Positions 1 to 7,459 of a stretch of 18,087 bases of DNA are shown here, piece by piece; the stretch's first letter is position 1, and each line of letters opens with the position of its first letter. The translations under genes were made by a program, and so were the position numbers. The stretch is from Limiplasma sp045540635 (lineage in GTDB: Bacteria; Bacillota; Clostridia; Christensenellales; Aristaeellaceae): the NCBI GenBank assembly GCA_045540635.1, contig JAZQHO010000007.1, positions 1 to 18,087 on the forward strand, given 5' to 3'. The notes below the pieces were generated by a model that worked only from the letters and a program-made list of their open reading frames with translations, searched no databases and had not been told where the DNA came from.

Positions 1-1
1 C

Positions 2-427
2 ACCTATGAGGAGTGGATCTCCTGGTTTGACATGGATGTGGCCCGCCCGGATATGGGCAAGCTGGACAAGTACCACCGCAGCCATCTGCCCGTGTGGGTG
101 GAGGGCAATGTGTACCTTGGCGGCGCAAAGCCCTGCAAGCATGAGAAGCACAATCTGGTCATGGCCGAGAAGCCCGTTGTGGAGCTGGTGGAGGAGAACG
201 GCCAGTATCGGCTCAAGACCAACCTGCCGGAGCTGATCGGCGCCTTCCGCTGCGGCATGATCAACTCCGACATTCTGGGCTGCGCCTTTGAGCCGGAGCA
301 GCGCTTTGAGAACAACGACGGCTCTGCCATCGTCTTTGACCGGGACTACAACGGCAACCACCGGGGCATGGAGGTGCTGCCGGGGCCGTTCGCCACGGCG
401 GAGGCTGTGGGGGAAGGGTTGTGGTGA
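2..427 (+). CDS. 3' end of an unrecognised protein (5' end outside window)
   Basis: The open frame runs from the window edge to a TGA at 425-427, giving the last 141 residues of a larger protein. The first ATG in the window (base 32) has no ribosome binding site before it and the frame is open upstream, so this is a truncated gene and not one starting here. The fragment is soluble and rich in Asp, Glu, Asn and aromatic residues, with no membrane segment, no low-complexity sequence, and a conserved-looking tail (NNDGSAIVFDRDYNGNHRG, then LPGPF). Such tails can occur in beta-rich carbohydrate-active or extracellular proteins, but I do not recognise the family and assign no function. A strong terminator follows about 50 bases downstream, so it is the last gene of its transcript. 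Confidence 0.7.
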   Translation, partial: TYEEWISWFDMDVARPDMGKLDKYHRSHLPVWVEGNVYLGGAKPCKHEKHNLVMAEKPVVELVEENGQYRLKTNLPELIGAFRCGMINSDILGCAFEPEQRFENNDGSAIVFDRDYNGNHRGMEVLPGPFATAEAVGEGLW

Positions 428-436
428 TGGAATGGT

Positions 437-462
437 ATGCAGGTGCGCCCTGATACCTGCAT
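437..462. repeat. Small inverted repeat after the first gene
   Basis: ATGCAGGT at 437-444 is repeated in inverse as ACCTGCAT at 455-462, with a 10-base loop. It lies just after the stop codon and just before the main terminator. There is no T tract, so it is probably only a 3' UTR hairpin that could protect the transcript end. Confidence 0.4.
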
Positions 463-474
463 CAATAGCATAAG

Positions 475-513
475 AAAGGGCTGTCTGCGGTGCATTTCCG
501 CAGACAGCCCTTT
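475..513. terminator. Bidirectional intrinsic terminator
   Basis: A perfect 16-bp stem (475-490 with 498-513) and a 7-base loop, with a core of GGGCTGTCTGCGG. It ends in TTTT on the plus strand and has an AAA flank that becomes a T tract on the minus strand. It lies between two convergent genes (the partial plus-strand gene ending at 427 and the minus-strand gene ending at 533), so it can serve both. Confidence 0.9.
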
Positions 514-532
514 TGTATTATTGCGGGTTCTG

Positions 533-1225
533 TTATTCTCCCTCCCCCACAAACACCCCTCTCCACCCCAGCGCATCCTTGAACACAAATCGCTTCTCCA
601 TCCATGCGGAGCACTGCCCGATCAGCCAGCCGTTGATGAGGGCGCACAGCACCGTGCCCCACTTCACGCCTACGAACTGCCACAGGCCGAAGGCGCAGAA
701 GCTCATCACCAGCGCCACAAGGCAGCTTGCGCAGTCGTACCCGGTCTTGAAGCGGTGGATCTCCACTTTGAAGTGGGCAGAGCATTCCTTCACCAGCAGC
801 TCGTACACCTCCGGCGACAGGTAGGTGTGGAACATGCAGGCCACGCCCATGGAGCAAAGCAGCATGCCCAGCACATACCAGCATACCCGCCAGACCATGC
901 CCGCAGGCAGCAGACCGGCCAAAAGCATCAGCCCGTCCAGAATAAAGCCGTAGATCACCGCCGTCAGAAAACTGAACAGCCAGCTGATCCGGAACCGCCG
1001 CAGCGCCAGCGCCATGATGGCAAGCAGCACCGCCTGCAGGCAGTATTCCGCAGCGCCGAAGGTAAACCAGCTGTAGCTGGGGCTCAGCCAGCGGTAGATC
1101 ACATACGCCGGGGCAACGATCATGGATACGCCGAAATCCGCCCGCTCCATCAGCGCAACGCCGAGGGCGATCAGGATCAGCCCGGCCACATAGGCTGCTT
1201 CGGTATAGAAAACATGCTTTTTCAT
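533..1225 (-). CDS. DUF6198 / YitT-YczE-like integral membrane protein
   Basis: A 230-residue very hydrophobic protein with five to six predicted membrane segments (roughly residues 10-28, 40-60, 65-85, 95-115, 125-145 and 180-205). The N-terminal pattern, where the first helix is followed by ALGVALMERADFGVS, is typical of the YitT/YczE/DUF6198 group: a first helix, then a small-residue loop of the type G.a.......G..p. Members are widespread Firmicutes membrane proteins without an assigned substrate. The start is ATG (MKKHVFYTEA), preceded by GGGGAG 9 bases upstream. A GTG 12 codons upstream would include the ribosome binding site in the frame and is rejected. An internal Cys-containing stretch (HRFKTGYDCASC) is unusual but unexplained. 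The gene is monocistronic, between two terminators; the region upstream contains nested inverted repeats. Confidence 0.75.
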   Translation of the reverse strand: MKKHVFYTEAAYVAGLILIALGVALMERADFGVSMIVAPAYVIYRWLSPSYSWFTFGAAEYCLQAVLLAIMALALRRFRISWLFSFLTAVIYGFILDGLMLLAGLLPAGMVWRVCWYVLGMLLCSMGVACMFHTYLSPEVYELLVKECSAHFKVEIHRFKTGYDCASCLVALVMSFCAFGLWQFVGVKWGTVLCALINGWLIGQCSAWMEKRFVFKDALGWRGVFVGEGE

Positions 1226-1247
1226 TGGTATCAGCTCCCCAAAAAAT

Positions 1248-1317
1248 AAAATGCCCTCCACGTTTGGTAACAGAAACGTGAAAAGCTACAGGCAGCTTAC
1301 CATAGCACGGGCATTTT
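1248..1317 (-). repeat. Nested inverted repeats upstream of the DUF6198-like gene
   Basis: A 9-bp outer inverted repeat (AAAATGCCC at 1248-1256 and GGGCATTTT at 1309-1317) encloses two further hairpins: CACGTTT/AAACGTG (1259-1265 with 1274-1280) and a shorter AAGCT/AGCTT one (about 1283-1298). Read as minus-strand RNA this would be a three-way junction whose closing stem is followed directly by AUUUUUU and then the ribosome binding site. GGUAA in the first junction is complementary to UUACC in the P3 loop. It could be a structured leader or a DNA operator. I match no known riboswitch class. Confidence 0.5.
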
Positions 1318-1328
1318 GGCAAGAGGGG

Positions 1329-1362
1329 AAAAAAGAAGGGGCCGCCGCACAGCGGCAGCCCC
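1329..1362 (-). terminator. Intrinsic terminator of the secreted-protein gene
   Basis: On the minus strand an 11-bp stem (1352-1362 with 1338-1348, one G-U wobble) with a 3-base loop is followed by TTCTTTTTT. It starts a few bases after the stop codon of the gene ending at 1370 and separates it from the next minus-strand gene. Confidence 0.85.
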
Positions 1363-1369
1363 GGACTGC

Positions 1370-2140
1370 TCAATAGTCAGCGCCGTAGGGGAACACAGCC
1401 ACGATCTCGCTCTCGATGTAGATGATCGTGTAGAAGGTCTGGCCGTAGTTCTGATAGTTGGCGATAAACTCTTCGATGTTGTTGGCACGGATGGGGTTCT
1501 GCTTGGTGCCGTAGTACAGGATGCAGTGGGGATCTACCACATAGTCGTAGTGATCCATACCCGCATTGTTGTAGGTGGAGCGGTTGCCGCTTGCATAATC
1601 CTCGCCCAGATACTTGAGCGTCACCAGATCGGCATCGATGCGCCATTCATCCTTCTTGGCGTAGATCTTGGTAATGAAGCCGGCGGAGATGCGGGTGCGC
1701 TTCTCGCTGGGGCGGCGCTGCAGGTAGATGGTGTAGGTGGTGGAGGCCTCGTTGTTGGTCACTTGGATGGTAACGGCCTGGGGCTCATCGGTCATTTCGA
1801 TGGGCTGGCTGGTAGCGCCGCTGCGCACCACCTTGCCGTTGACGGTGGTCACCGCATTGGGGTCCACAGCCACGGGGGTGGAGGGGGGGGGGGATACCCA
1901 GCTGGCAACGGTGAGCAGATAGGTGGTCTGCAGGGGGCTGAACAGTTCGGGCAGCATGATGCCGGTGTTGGGGCAGTTGTGGGTCAGGCTGGAAAGCAGG
2001 GTGCTGCCGGTGGCAGCGTTGCCGTTGGCAAGGCCGAAGTTGCCGGTCTCGGAGATGTGCTGGGGCTCATCTGCCAGCGCGGGCACGCAGCCAAGGAGAA
2101 GGACGCATGCAACAAGCAGGGAAAGGATACGACGGGTCAT
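1370..2140 (-). CDS. Secreted protein with a cadherin-like beta-sandwich domain
   Basis: A 256-residue exported protein. Residues 1-23 form a signal peptide (MTRR, hydrophobic core, cleavage after ALA); LLGC at 15-18 could alternatively be a lipobox. Residues about 57-141 (NTGIMLPELFSPLQTTYLLTV through TTYTIYLQR) match the cadherin-like beta-sandwich domain (PF12733 type), a binding or scaffold module common in Firmicutes surface proteins. The C-terminal 110 residues, rich in Tyr and Asn, are not recognised. The start is ATG with AGGAGG 9 bases before it. Codons for SPPPS at 83-87 contain an 11-base C run (bases 1883-1893), where any one-base slip would break the domain. Its own terminator follows, so it is monocistronic, or at most co-transcribed from manA across a 179-base gap. 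Confidence 0.75.
   Translation of the reverse strand: MTRRILSLLVACVLLLGCVPALADEPQHISETGNFGLANGNAATGSTLLSSLTHNCPNTGIMLPELFSPLQTTYLLTVASWVSPPPSTPVAVDPNAVTTVNGKVVRSGATSQPIEMTDEPQAVTIQVTNNEASTTYTIYLQRRPSEKRTRISAGFITKIYAKKDEWRIDADLVTLKYLGEDYASGNRSTYNNAGMDHYDYVVDPHCILYYGTKQNPIRANNIEEFIANYQNYGQTFYTIIYIESEIVAVFPYGADY
1883..1893 (-). repeat. 11-base poly-C tract inside the secreted-protein gene
   Basis: Eleven G on the plus strand, hence eleven C in the coding strand, within the codons TCC CCC CCC CCC TCC (Ser-Pro-Pro-Pro-Ser). As printed the frame is open through the whole gene. Tracts of this length are known slippage sites in phase-variable surface genes of other bacteria; they are also classic sites of sequencing length errors. 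Confidence 0.9.
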
Positions 2141-2319
2141 GTGTGTTTACCTCCTGTTCTTCCTTCATGGTGAGGGCGAAACAGGGTCTTGCATCCTGCT
2201 TCACCTATACAACGGGGAAAGGCTGTGTTTTCTTGCAGCTTATTCCGGGTTTTACCAAAAATATTCTCTGCGGCGGGCGCAGTTTCCTGCCGGGGCGGAA
2301 AAGCACTGCCTGTGCGGCC

Positions 2320-3531
2320 TCAGCGCACGCTGGACAGCAGCGCCCGGCCTTTGCCGCTCAGGCTTACCGCCGGGCAAGCGGCAGGCAGCAGCACGCTCAT
2401 GCCTGCGGTCATAGGCAGGGAGGCACCCTCCCAGACAAGGGTCATGGCATCTAGCGGGGTCAGCATCACAAAGCCGCCACGGTTTTCCAGCGGCAGAACG
2501 CCGTCCACGCAGGCGCAGTCCAGCTTGAAGGCGGGCACATCCAAGAGGCGGGTCACGCCGTGGCCGCCCTCGGGCATCTGCGCCAGCTGCCCCTTCAGGG
2601 CCGGGTCGATCACATCCAGCGACTGGCGGATGTGCAGGGGGCGCTTCTCGCCCTTGTCGTTTACACGGTTGAAGTCCCACAGGCGGTAGGTTACATCGCT
2701 GCTCTGCTGGATCTCGTAGAGCACGATGCCGCCGCCGATGGCATGCACCATGCCGCTGGGCATGTAGTATACGTCCCCAGCCTTTACGGGCACACGGTGG
2801 ATCATGGGCTCGATGTCCTCACCGGCGGTAAGGGCCTTGCCCAGCGCATCGATGGTCACGCCGTCCTCGATGCCGTAGAGGATGCTGGCACCCTCCTCCG
2901 CATGCAGAATGACCCATGCTTCGGTCTTGCCCAGCTTATTTTCGTGCTTGCCGGAGTACTCATCATCCGGGTGCACCTGCACGCTTAGGCTGCCCTTGGC
3001 GCACAGCAGCTTCAGCAGCAGGGGAAAGGGCTCCTCGCCGCTGAGGCCGGTCATGGCCTCCGGATCCCAGCTGATGAGCTCGGTCAGGTTCTCCCCGAAG
3101 GGGGAAACGCTCTCCAGCCCGGGAATGGCGCTGATCTCCAGCGCCTCGCCGGTGCGGGGGTCGGGAATGCTCTTGCCGAAAATGCTGCCCAGCTTGTCGC
3201 CGCCCCAGGGGGTCATTTCGCCGTAGCGGTAGGCGGGCTGCATGGGAATGGGCAGGATGGGGCAATCGCCCAGCGTCAGCTCAAAGCACACATCCCCGGC
3301 GGCGGTGCGGCCTGCGGCATGGGCAAAATCGGTCTCCAGAAGAGCGGCGGTGGCAGTATCGGCAGCAGGTACCAGCATGCGGATGCAGTCGTAGCTTTGG
3401 TCGCAGGAGCTGCCCTCCAGCGTAGCCAGCTCATCTTCGGTCAGGTTCTCCGCCTGCACATACAGGGGCTTTACGCCGTAGAGCCAGCAGCCGTGGGTGG
3501 GGGTGAATGCGTTTTCAATGGTCTTGTACAT
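2320..3531 (-). CDS. manA: Class I mannose-6-phosphate isomerase with N-terminal extension
   Basis: A zinc enzyme interconverting mannose-6-phosphate and fructose-6-phosphate, linking mannose use to glycolysis and supplying precursors for GDP-mannose. Of its 403 residues, the catalytic cupin part begins near residue 95. The zinc ligands are visible: Gln185 and His187 in SVQVHPDD, Glu204 in GKTEAWV and His263 in MVHAIG, and the catalytic Arg283 lies in TYRLWDF. Gram-positive relatives are about 315 residues; the extra 90 residues at the N-terminus are unexplained. The start is supported by GAGGAGG 9 bases upstream, located within the last codons of the preceding ABC transporter gene. Only 4 bases separate the two genes, so translation is probably coupled. 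No clear terminator was found in the 179 bases after the stop. Confidence 0.93.
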   Translation of the reverse strand: MYKTIENAFTPTHGCWLYGVKPLYVQAENLTEDELATLEGSSCDQSYDCIRMLVPAADTATAALLETDFAHAAGRTAAGDVCFELTLGDCPILPIPMQPAYRYGEMTPWGGDKLGSIFGKSIPDPRTGEALEISAIPGLESVSPFGENLTELISWDPEAMTGLSGEEPFPLLLKLLCAKGSLSVQVHPDDEYSGKHENKLGKTEAWVILHAEEGASILYGIEDGVTIDALGKALTAGEDIEPMIHRVPVKAGDVYYMPSGMVHAIGGGIVLYEIQQSSDVTYRLWDFNRVNDKGEKRPLHIRQSLDVIDPALKGQLAQMPEGGHGVTRLLDVPAFKLDCACVDGVLPLENRGGFVMLTPLDAMTLVWEGASLPMTAGMSVLLPAACPAVSLSGKGRALLSSVR

Positions 3532-3535
3532 GGGT

Positions 3536-5302
3536 TTATGCCTCCTCGGTATACATCTGGTACAGCTGGTGATACAAGCCTTTTTTCTCCATAAGCTCCT
3601 TGTGGGCGCCCTGCTCCTCGATGCCGTTTTCCGTAAGCACCCAGATGGTGTCTGCGCCCCGGATGGTGGTAAGCCGGTGGGCGATGGTGAAGGTGGTGCG
3701 TCCCACGCTCAGCTTCTCCAGCGAGCGCTGCACCAGCCGTTCGCTTTCGTTGTCCAGCGCGCTGGTGGCTTCGTCAAGGATCAGGATGGGCGGGTTTTTG
3801 AGGAACACCCGGGCAATGGAGATGCGCTGTTTCTGCCCGCCGGATAGCTTGACGCCTCTTTCGCCCACAAAGGTATCGTAGCCGTCCTTCAGCTGGGTGA
3901 TGAACTCGTGGGCACCGGCCAGTTTGGCCGCCTCCTCGATCTGCTGCTGGGTAGCGCCCGGCAGGCCGTAAGCGATGTTCTCGCCAATGGTGCCGGAGAA
4001 CATGTATACCTCCTGCTGCACCATGCCGATGCTTTCCCTGAGGCTGCGCTGGGTAAGGGTGGTGATATCCTTGCCGTCGATGAGGATGCGCCCGCCGGTC
4101 AGGTTGTAAAAGCGGGGGATCAGGTTGCAGAGCGTGGTCTTGCCGGAGCCGCTGGGGCCTACCAGCGCCACCCGCTGGCCTGCGGGCACATGCACGTTGA
4201 TATCCGCCAGAACGGTCTTCTCGTTGTCGTTATAGTGGAAGCTGACATGGTCGAAGGTCACATCGCCCTTTACATCGGTCAGCTCGGCAGCGTCGGGGGC
4301 ATCCTTAACATCCGGCTCATCATCCATGATCTCGCAGAAGCGCTCAATGCCGGTCATGCCCTGCTGGAACTGCTCCATAAACTCCACAATGCGGCGTATG
4401 GAGGTAAGCAGCGTGCTCACATACAAAAGGTATGCCATGTAGTCCGGGGCGGTCAGCTTGCCGGCGATCATAAACAGCGCACCGGCGATCACCACCACGA
4501 TGTACATCAGGCCGTCGAACACACGGGTGGTGGTGTGGAAGCCGCCCATGTAGATGTAGCTCTTGTTTTTGATCCTGACGAACTGCTCGTTGCCCCTGTC
4601 GAATTTGTCAAGCTCCATGGGCTCGTTGGCAAAGCTCTTGACCACGCGGATGCCCAGCAGGCTGTCCTCCACCTGTGCGTTGATCTCGCCCACCTGATGG
4701 TTCCGCTCCTTGAAGGTGCGGCGCATCTTGCGGTTAAAGAAGCGGGTGCAGATGAGCATCAGCGGCAGCATGGCGAACACAATGAGGGTGAGGACAGGGT
4801 TCATGCCCATCAGGATGACGAAAGGCACCGTGATCTTGATGGCGGCAATGAAGAACTCCTCCGGGCAGTGGTGGGCGAACTCTGTCACCTCGAACAGGTC
4901 GCTTGTGATGCGGGCCATCAGCTGGCCGATCTTGGCGGAGGAGTAGTAGGCAAAGCCCAGCTTCTGCAAATGCTGGAACAGGTCGTGCCGCATATCGCTT
5001 TCGATAAAGGTGCCCATGTGGTGGCCCCGGGTGGTCATGTAGAAATTGGCGGCGGCATCCACAATGCGCAAAAGGATGTACAGCCCGCCGATGCGCAGCA
5101 CAAATTCCACCGTGAGGGCGGCAGCGCCGCCGGTGGCCCGGTCAGTGATGGCCCGCACGATCATGGGCAGCACCAGCTCGCACAGGGTGGTCAGCGCGGC
5201 GCAGAGCAGGTCGAAGATAAGAATGGGCAGGTACTTTTTGAAATACGGCAGAAAACGCCGGATGAGCACACCGGTTTTCAGCGTGCGGATCTCAGTTTGC
5301 AT
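3536..5302 (-). CDS. ABC transporter, fused membrane and ATPase domains (exporter type)
   Basis: A 588-residue half-transporter of the MsbA/BmrA exporter class that works as a dimer in the cytoplasmic membrane. The first ~310 residues form the six-helix membrane domain. The nucleotide-binding domain follows: Walker A GPSGSGKT at 382-389, Q-loop Gln429, signature LSGGQ at 486-490, Walker B ILILDEA at 506-512 and H-loop His542. All catalytic residues are present, so it should hydrolyse ATP. The start is the ATG of MQTEIRT, with GGAAG 7 bases before it; a TTG eight codons upstream lacks a ribosome binding site at a suitable distance. The substrate cannot be read from the sequence (lipid, peptide or drug are typical). 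It lies 35 bases after a membrane-anchored unknown gene and 4 bases before manA, so the three are probably one operon. Confidence 0.92.
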   Translation of the reverse strand: MQTEIRTLKTGVLIRRFLPYFKKYLPILIFDLLCAALTTLCELVLPMIVRAITDRATGGAAALTVEFVLRIGGLYILLRIVDAAANFYMTTRGHHMGTFIESDMRHDLFQHLQKLGFAYYSSAKIGQLMARITSDLFEVTEFAHHCPEEFFIAAIKITVPFVILMGMNPVLTLIVFAMLPLMLICTRFFNRKMRRTFKERNHQVGEINAQVEDSLLGIRVVKSFANEPMELDKFDRGNEQFVRIKNKSYIYMGGFHTTTRVFDGLMYIVVVIAGALFMIAGKLTAPDYMAYLLYVSTLLTSIRRIVEFMEQFQQGMTGIERFCEIMDDEPDVKDAPDAAELTDVKGDVTFDHVSFHYNDNEKTVLADINVHVPAGQRVALVGPSGSGKTTLCNLIPRFYNLTGGRILIDGKDITTLTQRSLRESIGMVQQEVYMFSGTIGENIAYGLPGATQQQIEEAAKLAGAHEFITQLKDGYDTFVGERGVKLSGGQKQRISIARVFLKNPPILILDEATSALDNESERLVQRSLEKLSVGRTTFTIAHRLTTIRGADTIWVLTENGIEEQGAHKELMEKKGLYHQLYQMYTEEA

Positions 5303-5337
5303 GGCGGTACTTCCTTTTGTGGTCAAAGTTGGGGGGA

Positions 5338-6063
5338 TCAGCGGGTCTCGGGGGTTACAAGCAGGGTCTGCTTCAGAAGGTTCTCCAGCTCCGCCTCGGC
5401 GGTGCGGGGCAGGGTGATGGCGTAGACCGCCCCCTCGCCCTGACCGAAAACGCAGATGCGGTCATCGTTCTGCATGCGTGCCGCATCCAGCCCTGCCATG
5501 GCGTAGAGCCGGTCGGCCTGCAAAATGTAGTCGCCTTCCAGCAGGGTGATGGCATCGATGGGGCGGATGCTCTCCAGCAGCATTTCGCCGCCGTCGGGCA
5601 GCTGGTAGGTGAGCGTGACCCGGCGGGCATATTCGCCGCCGAAGGCGGTATCGTACACCCGGGCGTGCTGCAGGGCGATATCGCTCCTGCGGTAGCCGAG
5701 GATGGGCTGCCCGAAGGTCTCTGCCAGCGAGGGCAGGTTGGCCCCTGCGGGAGCCTCCAGGGCGTTCATGGGTACGGTGATGGGCTGTGCGGTGGGCACA
5801 GCGGCGGTCAGATCCAGCTTCTCGTCCGGCTCGCCCATGAGCAGGAACAGGTAGCCCAGCACCAGCGCCACCACCAGCAGCAAAGCCAGCACGATGCGGG
5901 TGAGCAGCTTCTGCCACAGGGGCGTGGGCTTGGGCGGCGGCGGGGCATCATCGTCCACAGGCCGCTGGACGGGTGCGTTCTGCGGTGTGCGCATGCGGAT
6001 CACATTGGCGGGGTTGGGGATGGGGGTCGTATCCTGTACAGGCTTTTTGCTGCGTTTGGCCAT
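5338..6063 (-). CDS. Membrane-anchored protein of unknown function
   Basis: A 241-residue protein not assigned to a known family. Residues 1-50 are cytoplasmic, basic at first (MAKRSKKP) and then proline-rich (APPPPKPTP). One membrane helix spans about 53-76, rich in Leu, Val and Ala. The remaining 165 residues lie outside the membrane and look globular, with alternating beta-like and helical stretches and no cysteines in obvious pairs. It starts at an ATG with GGAGGG 7 bases upstream and is the first gene of an operon with the ABC transporter and manA. A single-helix protein with an external domain beside an exporter could be an accessory or signalling protein; this is only inference from position. 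Confidence 0.75.
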   Translation of the reverse strand: MAKRSKKPVQDTTPIPNPANVIRMRTPQNAPVQRPVDDDAPPPPKPTPLWQKLLTRIVLALLLVVALVLGYLFLLMGEPDEKLDLTAAVPTAQPITVPMNALEAPAGANLPSLAETFGQPILGYRRSDIALQHARVYDTAFGGEYARRVTLTYQLPDGGEMLLESIRPIDAITLLEGDYILQADRLYAMAGLDAARMQNDDRICVFGQGEGAVYAITLPRTAEAELENLLKQTLLVTPETR

Positions 6064-6126
6064 TGGCTTCCCTCCGGAAACGGCCTCCGGGAGAAAAAGC
6101 CGGAAGGCCGTGGTCGTTCACAGGTG

Positions 6127-6156
6127 ATTATAACATATCGGGCGGCGGGATGCCAG
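6127..6156 (-). promoter_or_regulatory. Promoter of the unknown-ABC-manA operon
   Basis: On the minus strand TATAAT (6127-6132) is preceded by CTGGCA (6151-6156, 4 of 6 matches to TTGACA) with an 18-base spacer. The start codon lies about 60 bases downstream. The stretch further upstream (6157-6215) is extremely GC-rich with repeated CCGGCCG-type palindromes. Confidence 0.65.
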
Positions 6157-6224
6157 CCGGTAAGGCGGCCGGTGGCCTGCGGGCGGGGAGCCGTGCGGCC
6201 GGCGGATACCCGTCAGTATAAGAA

Positions 6225-6253
6225 CTGCCGCAGGAGATCCCTTCCTGCGGCAG
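6225..6253 (-). terminator. Terminator of the AEC permease gene
   Basis: A perfect 10-bp stem CTGCCGCAGG (6225-6234) with its inverse (6244-6253) and a 9-base loop, beginning 20 bases after the stop codon of the permease gene. On the minus strand it is followed by TTCTTATACT, a weak T tract, so termination may be partial. Confidence 0.7.
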
Positions 6254-6272
6254 CCATCTTTTGTTTCAATCA

Positions 6273-7217
6273 TCACATCAACAGCCCCAGGCTGCGAAGG
6301 ATCAGCACCCAGAAAAACACGGTGATCACCGAGAACGTGGTGGTAAACACCACCTGTGCGCCTGCCAGATCGTCGTTGCCGCCCATCTGCTGAGCCATGG
6401 GGTAGCTGCTTACCGAGCAGGGGCTGGCGTAGACGGCGATGAGGGAGGCCAGCGCCACATCCCGGATGCCGATGAGGGCAGCGCCGGTCAGGAACACACC
6501 GGGCACGAACACCAGCCGTCCCAGCACGCTCCAGGTGAGCCGCTTGGCATTGGCTCTGGCCTTGCCGAAGTCCAGCGAAGCGCCCAGTACGAACAGCGCC
6601 AGAGGCGAGGAGATGTTGGCCAGTTTGCGCAGCGGCGTATCGATCACGCCGGGCAGACGGATGCCCAGCCGCCACAGGATGAGCCCCGCCACCGTGGCAA
6701 TGATCAGCGGATTGGTGACTACGCCCTTCAGAATGCGCTTGGCATCGGGCTTCTGGTCGCTGCCGTTGATCATCAGGGCAATGGTGCTCATCACGTTAAA
6801 GACGGGCACCACGATGGCCACCATCATGGCAGCGATGGAGACATCCGCATTGGGGTACATCATGTTCACCAGCGGGATGCCGAAGATGGCGTAGTTGCTG
6901 CGGGCAACGCACTGGATGATCACGCCCCGGTCGCGGCGCTCCGGGATCAGCTTGGGCACAACGAGGAACAGCACCGCAAAGCACAGCAGCGTGGTGATGA
7001 GGGCGTAGACCAGCGTGCGCACGTCCACAGCGGCATCCCGCGGGGTATCGATGATGTTGAAGGCCAGCAGCAGCGGCAGAAAGATCTTGAAAACGCAGGC
7101 GTTGATCTGCTTGGTGGCCTGAGCATTCACCAGCCCGAAATGCCTTGCGGCGAAGCCTACCGCCATCATAATGAGCAGGGGCAGTACGGTATTGACGGAG
7201 AAAAGCAGGTTTTCCAA
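6273..7217 (-). CDS. AEC-family (auxin efflux carrier-type) permease
   Basis: A 314-residue integral membrane protein with about ten helices in two five-helix halves, the layout of the AEC family (malonate, malate or amino-acid-like organic anion transporters in bacteria). Family features include the N-terminal LPLLIMMAVGFAARHFGLV, the crossover-type NYAIFGIPLV near residues 107-116, and ASPCSVSSYPMAQQMGG in the second half. The start is probably TTG (bases 7217-7215), as GAGGTG lies 7 bases upstream, a promoter lies just before it, and the first in-frame ATG falls inside the first membrane helix. It has its own promoter and terminator, so it is transcribed alone. Its substrate is unknown; nearness to the sugar cassette is not proof of a shared role. 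Confidence 0.88.
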   Translation of the reverse strand: MENLLFSVNTVLPLLIMMAVGFAARHFGLVNAQATKQINACVFKIFLPLLLAFNIIDTPRDAAVDVRTLVYALITTLLCFAVLFLVVPKLIPERRDRGVIIQCVARSNYAIFGIPLVNMMYPNADVSIAAMMVAIVVPVFNVMSTIALMINGSDQKPDAKRILKGVVTNPLIIATVAGLILWRLGIRLPGVIDTPLRKLANISSPLALFVLGASLDFGKARANAKRLTWSVLGRLVFVPGVFLTGAALIGIRDVALASLIAVYASPCSVSSYPMAQQMGGNDDLAGAQVVFTTTFSVITVFFWVLILRSLGLLM

Positions 7218-7252
7218 AGAAATTCACCTCTTTGGGATCGGTTTACCGCTTT

Positions 7253-7282
7253 ATTATAACACAGTGAGGGCGCTGATACCAA
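7253..7282 (-). promoter_or_regulatory. Promoter of the AEC permease gene
   Basis: Minus-strand TATAAT at 7253-7258 with TTGGTA at 7277-7282 (4 of 6 matches to TTGACA) and an 18-base spacer. It lies 35 bases upstream of the TTG start codon, so the leader is short. Confidence 0.65.
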
Positions 7283-7459
7283 GAGGAAACTGCGCCGTGC
7301 AGCAGATCCCCGGACTGATGTACTGGCAGGTATGATGACCGCCCATGTAAGGAGCAGCATCATGGACAGAAGGATGGGCAGGAGCATGGGAAACCTTCTT
7401 CATGTTGCATGTACAGCACCAAGCAGCACCGGCAAACACACCCCGGTCATCCCGTCGCC

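Noticed and set aside
2141..2319. Terminator or promoter in the 179-base gap between manA and the secreted-protein gene.
   Set aside because: Only a bulged stem (GCAGT/TTTCC arms) without an adjacent T tract and no clear -35/-10 pair; nothing could be called with confidence except the AGGAGG site of the secreted-protein gene.
5303..5326. A TTG start eight codons upstream for the ABC transporter.
   Set aside because: The ATG at 5302 has a correctly spaced GGAAG, while the TTG has no ribosome binding site at a usable distance.
7166..7403. A possible small hydrophobic gene on the minus strand (ATG at 7403 reading MKKVSHAP, or ATG at 7387 reading MLLPILLSMMLLLTW) that looks like a signal peptide split by a frameshift.
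   Set aside because: No ribosome binding site, no convincing protein after the hydrophobic stretch, and it overlaps the AEC promoter and gene start. At most a decayed remnant.
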